Assembly (NCBI RefSeq): GCF_001039355.2
Contig: NW_019774081.1
Coordinates: forward strand, 223,269-287,268
Length of the DNA: 64,000 nt
Reading direction: 5' to 3'
Source of the DNA: Lingula anatina
Lineage: Eukaryota > Brachiopoda > Lingulata > Lingulida > Lingulidae
In this document: positions 58,862-64,000 of the stretch, one piece after another
Numbering within the stretch: the first letter of the stretch is position 1
How the letters are laid out: each line of letters begins with the position of its first letter
Notes under the pieces: generated by a model
What the model saw: the letters and a program-made list of their open reading frames with translations, nothing else
What the model was told of the DNA's origin: nothing
The model's database searches: none
Translations under genes and position numbers: made by a program

Positions 58862-61800
58862 CTACCTCGGCCTACAGCTCCCTGCACGACAAACTCACTG
58901 TGGCGCAGCGTTCTCAGTTTATGTTGACATGAATTTCCGACTGAGCGGCGAAGTGTAATACTATCTCGAACAGCGTACGCGTTTCATTTTCTCAAGTAGT
59001 TCATATATCCAAGAGCTGTAATATTATATACAACAGGTCTGTCCATTCGTCATGGGCGTGAAACCCAGCTGGGCGTACGGCACTATACATTGAGCTGACT
59101 GAATTTACATGACACGTGTTGCATATATAGACTTTCGCTGCATTTTCAACAGACTAAGATTGAATCATTTCCATGTCTGGATGCATGTAAAAAGGGTTGC
59201 ATGTATATAGATAATACAATCCATCTACCAACCGTTTCATTTACGAAGGATGGCAAGATATTTATTGAAATATAGTCATCCTTCAAACACAAGAAAATAA
59301 AAGGGTGGAATTGAATAAAAGTAACCTGATTTTTTTTCAAACAAAAAATAAAGTACAATTAAAGCAGTGTTTATTTAGCGCATAACAAAGAGTTAAACAA
59401 TATGCAGCCCATCAATGAGAGTTGTACGCTTAAATATCCTTCACCGCTGTGCTTCTACTGCTGAAACGGGTAAATCCAATAAAGATGTCTGCGGCTGTAA
59501 AGAGGGATATCCGCACACCTTGTTTTTACGCCTTGCGCTCAACTTTCAATTAAACTGACTCCTGCACGTGACACTTCTTCACGATCACGGGGAGTCATCA
59601 CTAATTACTAAAAAATATCGCTTTCGTGCATCTTTTTGAAAGTTTTACGAAAATCATTGTATAAAATTATACGGTTTACCTTCATTCGAGTGTCCATTTC
59701 GAGGCTTGACCCTCGCACAGAAAAGGGCCTTAATTAATAAAAACAACCGCGAAGTATTCGGTTTCCAGGCAATGTCTTTACTTTGGTAATGTAATTAGAT
59801 CGAAGGTTAGGAGCAGAAGGCTGAACATTCTTCTTTGATATCGGGACCATGTTACGTTTGAAATACGGCTGATAAAACAATTTTCCAATTGACCTTTGAT
59901 GATACTTGGGTCAATTTAGTTCCACCAAGACCACGGTGCTCACGGCGTGATTTTTTTACGGCGAACTTCGTAAATTTATCAAGCTTCATGTCTAGTCTAC
60001 AATATATTGAAGGTTTGTGGGGTATCGGTTTTGCATTCATGACTTGTCTTCCTTGATCTTCTTCAACAGAAATAAACATAATTTATTTAAGTTCGGTTCA
60101 CAACTAATCATGGAAATCGTCTACTAGGCCTACACGAAGTAAAATAGCTAAACCTATGCAATCCGAATTTGCAACAAACCGTTGTTTGGAAGTAAGATAC
60201 CATCCAGCAGCTAGCCTTCTTTCAAAGGAAACTTTTGTTTTGCTTTCGATACCCTTCCTTTCAAGTCCGTTTCACTTTATTCATTCATTCACTCAAAACA
60301 CACAGCCCAAGCGCGTCTTCTAATGTTGATTTTTGTTGTTTAATAAGGCGGTGTTATCCGAAGTATATTGTTAGCCGGGCAATTTGGTTAAAAAGAATTG
60401 AGGCAATGGGAACATAGATTTTACCAGGATTTATGTTCAATGTCACCCTTAAGTAGAGTCTCTGGTTAAAACTTTACATCATTTGAAATACAAAAAATCG
60501 CAGCCAGTGACTAGAGCATACTTCCTGAGATTAACACTTTAGTGAAAACATTATTCGTGCTGAGAAACGTCTTTCCTTTAAAGTGTGCTAGTTGAGATCA
60601 TAACACATTCACAATCAACGTATTATTCCCTGGAGTTTGGATCTGCTCGTTCGATTTCTGCGATTTATCATCTCAAAAAATCGTATTCATTCAGGTTAAT
60701 CAAATGCTAAATATTTTAGTCTGAGCTAATTGTTTCGTCATTGCAGCGATAAATACCTCGACTATAATAATATTTTAGAAAAGCGTCATTGCTGTAAGAT
60801 AATCATATACAGTGCATTAGAGCCCAAAAATCATAATATGGGGTGTTCTTTAACTGATACAAATAAAATGTCTATTGTAACCGAAAAAATACCGTCGTGT
60901 CTTAACCTGACGTAGCATAGCTAAGATAGCAATATTTTTCTATTGCAATATTAGAAAACCAGGAGGAATTCAATAATGATCGTTTACTTCAAAGACATTT
61001 CTGATCAAATACACTTTTATTAGTTCCTAGAATACCAAGGTCAAGTGGTTTTATTTACACTCTGCACCTTTAATTACATTGATTTCAAAATACACCCTTG
61101 CTCAATATAGAATCAAACAAGGAAATAATGTATATGCTATTTACCGTTTTAGATATTGTAGAAAATAATACTCACAGTTCACCCAGATTTAACTCTGCCC
61201 GCACGAAAACGAAGTAGATACTCCAGCGCAGTAGACTACTGCAATCATACTGCAAACATGCTTCAAATCTGCTTCGATGTGGGAGCTAATTAGCATATTT
61301 GAAACATGCTGCTATCATGCTGCTAATCTACTGCATTAATGCTCCTTCTCTGTTCAACCCTATGTAATTTTTGGAGTAGAATTGCAGTAGGCTATACTGC
61401 ATTTCTACTGCAAATATGCTCCACACCACTACTGCCTTAATGCTTCTTTGCTACTTCGATACTACTGCATTTTCTTGCGGGTGTTCTTACTGCGTTACCT
61501 TGTTCCAATATCTTCGTTCGATTTGTGTCAGAAGTTATATACTATTGTGAATATTATATATTTGGCTTTGTCTCCGTGGTGTACTGGTAATGATAAAGTA
61601 TGCTGTTCATTAATACATTAACATTGAGGGAGGAGGCTCGAGTTAAAATTTAAACCAGTTGCCTTGCATGGAAAATGTTCAGTTTCTTTTGGGATTTTAT
61701 AGAAAAGTAAATTTGTCGCAGTTTATTTAAATATCTTAATAACTCTCAGATGCTCCGCTCGATGGCTAATTTAACTTGGATGATTTGACCATCACGCCAA

Positions 61801-63998
61801 CTACTACAACGAAGCCATTGGCAATTCAGGGATTGTTTTAACTCACTATATAGTCTAAGAAAAAAATGGTTTAACCCGGGACTAATTGCAAAAAAATTGT
61901 AGTATGGTTTTTTTGAGTCTTTAAGTGGTCCATATGATCATATTAAAAATCTAGAAAAATCCAAGTAGTGGAAAGGGTATTTTTTGGGGAAAATCAAAAA
62001 TGGCCGCCAGCACAGAGATCTACAGTTAGTAGGTGCAAATTTGCTCCACGTGGTTTCAACAAAAGCTTGTTAAAATGGTACAAAATGCATATAGGGATGT
62101 TGTGCCACTTCTCTCCAATTAAATCAAATGCAGATAGCCTCAACAAAATACAAAATGGCCGCCAAAACTAAAATGGCGGCTACAAATTACCAAATTTGAA
62201 GTAAAAAATTGAATAGAAAATAAGCTCAAAAGTACATTTATGGTCTTTTACCACTTTCTGTTGTAATACTAGATTGACTAGGGCATAAAGACTTAAATAA
62301 AATGAATTTAAAGGCGCTCTCTTTATCCAATTCATGCACCAAAATGAACTTGCCTGAGGTAAACGACATTATTTCCTACTTAAAATGTATTGCTATCCTG
62401 TCCCTACACTTAGTTCAATGACTTATCCCATTTGAATCTTAGTTAAAAATAACTGACCAGTCAATTAGTACCTAACTGTCTTCACAGGGATGGCCTAGGT
62501 TTCACTTCAAAAACAAGTAAATGACATTGCGAGCAATTATGGCTTTGGGACAAGGCTCAGAAGATTATGATCATATGATGTGCGCTTCAGATAAACTTTT
62601 TTTAATCTAAATGAAATATGGAGGTCTGCATCATATATGAACTTGGATTACTTTAACTCCAACTTCTCACCAGGGAAATAATGTTTGTTTTATTTGTTGG
62701 TAAGAATTTTTTTCTTTTCCACTCTGCAGCTTCATCTCATCTTTGAAGACAATAGCTGTGTTCATACTGTTAATTGGATCTAACTAGGTGTGCAGAACCA
62801 TAGCTTAGTAGAGGGGACATCCAAGATGATCCCTTTGTAATGCTACACTATAGCTCTCCTATATCTACCTGGTGTGCAACACATTCCAACAGTCCAAGGT
62901 GTGTGATGAAGAAGTGCCACACCATCTAAAATGTACTCGACCTCACCTTCACTTTCAAACCCATCTGACTATATTGCCTGTTCTATTAAAGAGGAAATGT
63001 CCATACATTGTACCCTGAACCTTGCAGTTCTTTGCCTTTTCAAAGAGGTTTTCTCAACAGCCAGTTGCTGGTCTATCTTTGTCAAAAATTCACTCTCTTC
63101 CACATCTGATGTTACCATGGTCCAAAGAATGGAGATCTGGATGTCGGCTCTGTCTCCATCAATTGGAAATCACCCAGACAATGCATGCATGTACCTTCAA
63201 TGACATCTGTGCACTGTGTTTCACTGTGCTGTGCTTCTTGTTTTGAGCAACAGTGGCTGGCACATTATCCCGCAAAAGCTTGAAGATGAGAAGTGCAATG
63301 AGGAATAGATCAAGTAATAGCTAGGCCCTAATTGCCCTAGCCAGAGCATTCCCTGGGAATCTTGTGGCTTACTGTATTGACAGCAAATATGGTTTCAAGA
63401 AGTTCTCAAAGTCCTGACCCTGTCATGAGTTGACATAAATATTATGCACTAAAGACAGCTCATCTCTGTGTGGAAGCCAACAAGCCTTGCAACTGGATAT
63501 GGTAGTATATTGGATTCTTGTTTCCTTTCAACAGTAGTCTGATCCTTCCACCACAGTGGTTGATTAAAGGTAATTATTGGGGGTTGCACCGAACTGTTGA
63601 ACGCGTGAATAAATTGAATTCAATGTGGGGTAGATGCATGACAGTTCTTTCTGTAGGTCTATGTCTATCAGAGAAAGAGACAACAGATGCTTTTGCTGGG
63701 TGATTCCCTCTAGTCACCATTTGCCCATGTAACCATTCCATAGTTTTTTGGGATGTGGCTAGAAAGCAGGTAAGGACAGTTTCCAAAAAAAATGGTTTCT
63801 GATAGGATCCGATTCCTAGATATTGGGGTTTTCCATGTTGGTGAATGTGGCAACAAATACTCCAGGATTCTGTCCCTTGTGTGGCCCTGGAGCCCCTGTC
63901 ATATCTTACTATTAGGAGTACGAGCAACAGAATCCATGCAATTAGGAATTTTTTTCCAAAACGTTTATGCATTTGGACACCCAAACCTATTTGGACAG
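58862..63998. other. intergenic region, no supported gene
   Basis: Contains the FReD 5' flank, one foldback element (61197-61482) and three 'aaaatggccgcc' / 'aaaatggcggc' motifs at 61996-62180. The weak open frames at 62.9-64.0 kb show no domain I can name and are bounded by stops; a decayed repeat protein there is possible. Confidence 0.5.
61197..61482. mobile_element. foldback element of CTGCAGTAG-type words
   Basis: The left end GCCCGCACGAAAACGAAGTAG pairs with the inverted right end ACCCGCAAGAAAATGCAGTAG. The whole 286 bp is built of degenerate words such as 'tactgca', 'gctac' and 'atgcttc' in both orientations. No target duplication was assigned and there is no coding capacity. Confidence 0.65.
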
Positions 63999-64000
63999 GC

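Noticed and set aside
63574-63984. 136-codon minus-strand open frame at the window end, with a hydrophobic N-terminus
   Set aside because: No domain, no splice support and no neighbouring coding DNA. It could be a repeat remnant or a cut gene, but I cannot support it.
1-64000. CRISPR arrays, operons, tRNA or rRNA genes
   Set aside because: The tandem repeats have unit-like spacers that are themselves repeated, genes have introns, and no tRNA or rRNA signature was seen by eye.

Overview
The window is 64 kb of AT-rich animal genomic DNA. Genes have GT-AG introns, introns are repeat-laden, and there is a 298-base assembly gap (10519-10816). No operons, CRISPR arrays, rRNA or tRNA genes were seen. 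The gene content (a MORC3/4-type ATPase, SETD4, a fibrinogen-domain lectin-like protein, a Roc-COR protein and a trypsin-fold protein) and the DNA transposons suggest a marine invertebrate such as a hemichordate, echinoderm, cephalochordate or mollusc. The species cannot be fixed from sequence alone. SETD4 and MORC3 lie close together on human 21q22, so their adjacency here looks like old conserved synteny.

Layout. (1) 1.4-10.1 kb, minus strand: exons of a Roc-COR (ROCO-type) protein (9995-10134, 8616-9834) and a large exon with a trypsin-fold peptidase domain (1415-2790). Splice phases allow both to be one gene. The space between them holds a decayed ISL2EU-type transposon (4881-8559; THAP/DDE transposase on plus, YqaJ-like nuclease fragment on minus), itself inserted in a palindrome-rich ~170-bp tandem repeat. 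(2) 10.25-23.2 kb, minus: a MORC3/4-like copy with exons 1-15 but no exons 16-17, with a broken splice acceptor. Its 3' side ends in a truncated Helitron-like element that also abuts the truncated 5' side of the Roc-COR gene. (3) 30.5-46.3 kb, minus: a second, complete 17-exon MORC copy (775 aa) with GHKL ATPase, CW zinc finger, coiled coils and a SUMO-interacting-type motif. (4) 47.1-51.6 kb, plus: a complete 8-exon SETD4 (421 aa), divergent from the MORC gene across 822 bp. (5) 53.3-58.9 kb, minus: a 4-exon secreted fibrinogen-related protein (347 aa). (6) 58.9-64 kb: no supported gene, one foldback element.

The two MORC copies act as a natural comparison: several insertions are present in one copy and absent, with the target site intact, from the other. 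The main repeat family (four copies: about 10.26-12.55, 27.39-29.06, 31.34-32.97 and 35.10-39.24 kb) has a hairpin followed by CTAG at one end, inserts between A and T without target duplication, and carries a tandem array of ~145-bp units. Most units contain a perfect DR1 nuclear-receptor motif (AGGTCAAAGGTCA) and many also an ERR/SF-1-type site (TCAAGGTCA). It looks like a non-autonomous Helitron/Helentron whose core is an array of receptor-like sites, with two copies inside introns of the intact MORC gene.

Exon coordinates were read by eye from splice signals, reading-frame phase and, for MORC, agreement between the copies. UTRs and transcription starts are not determined.
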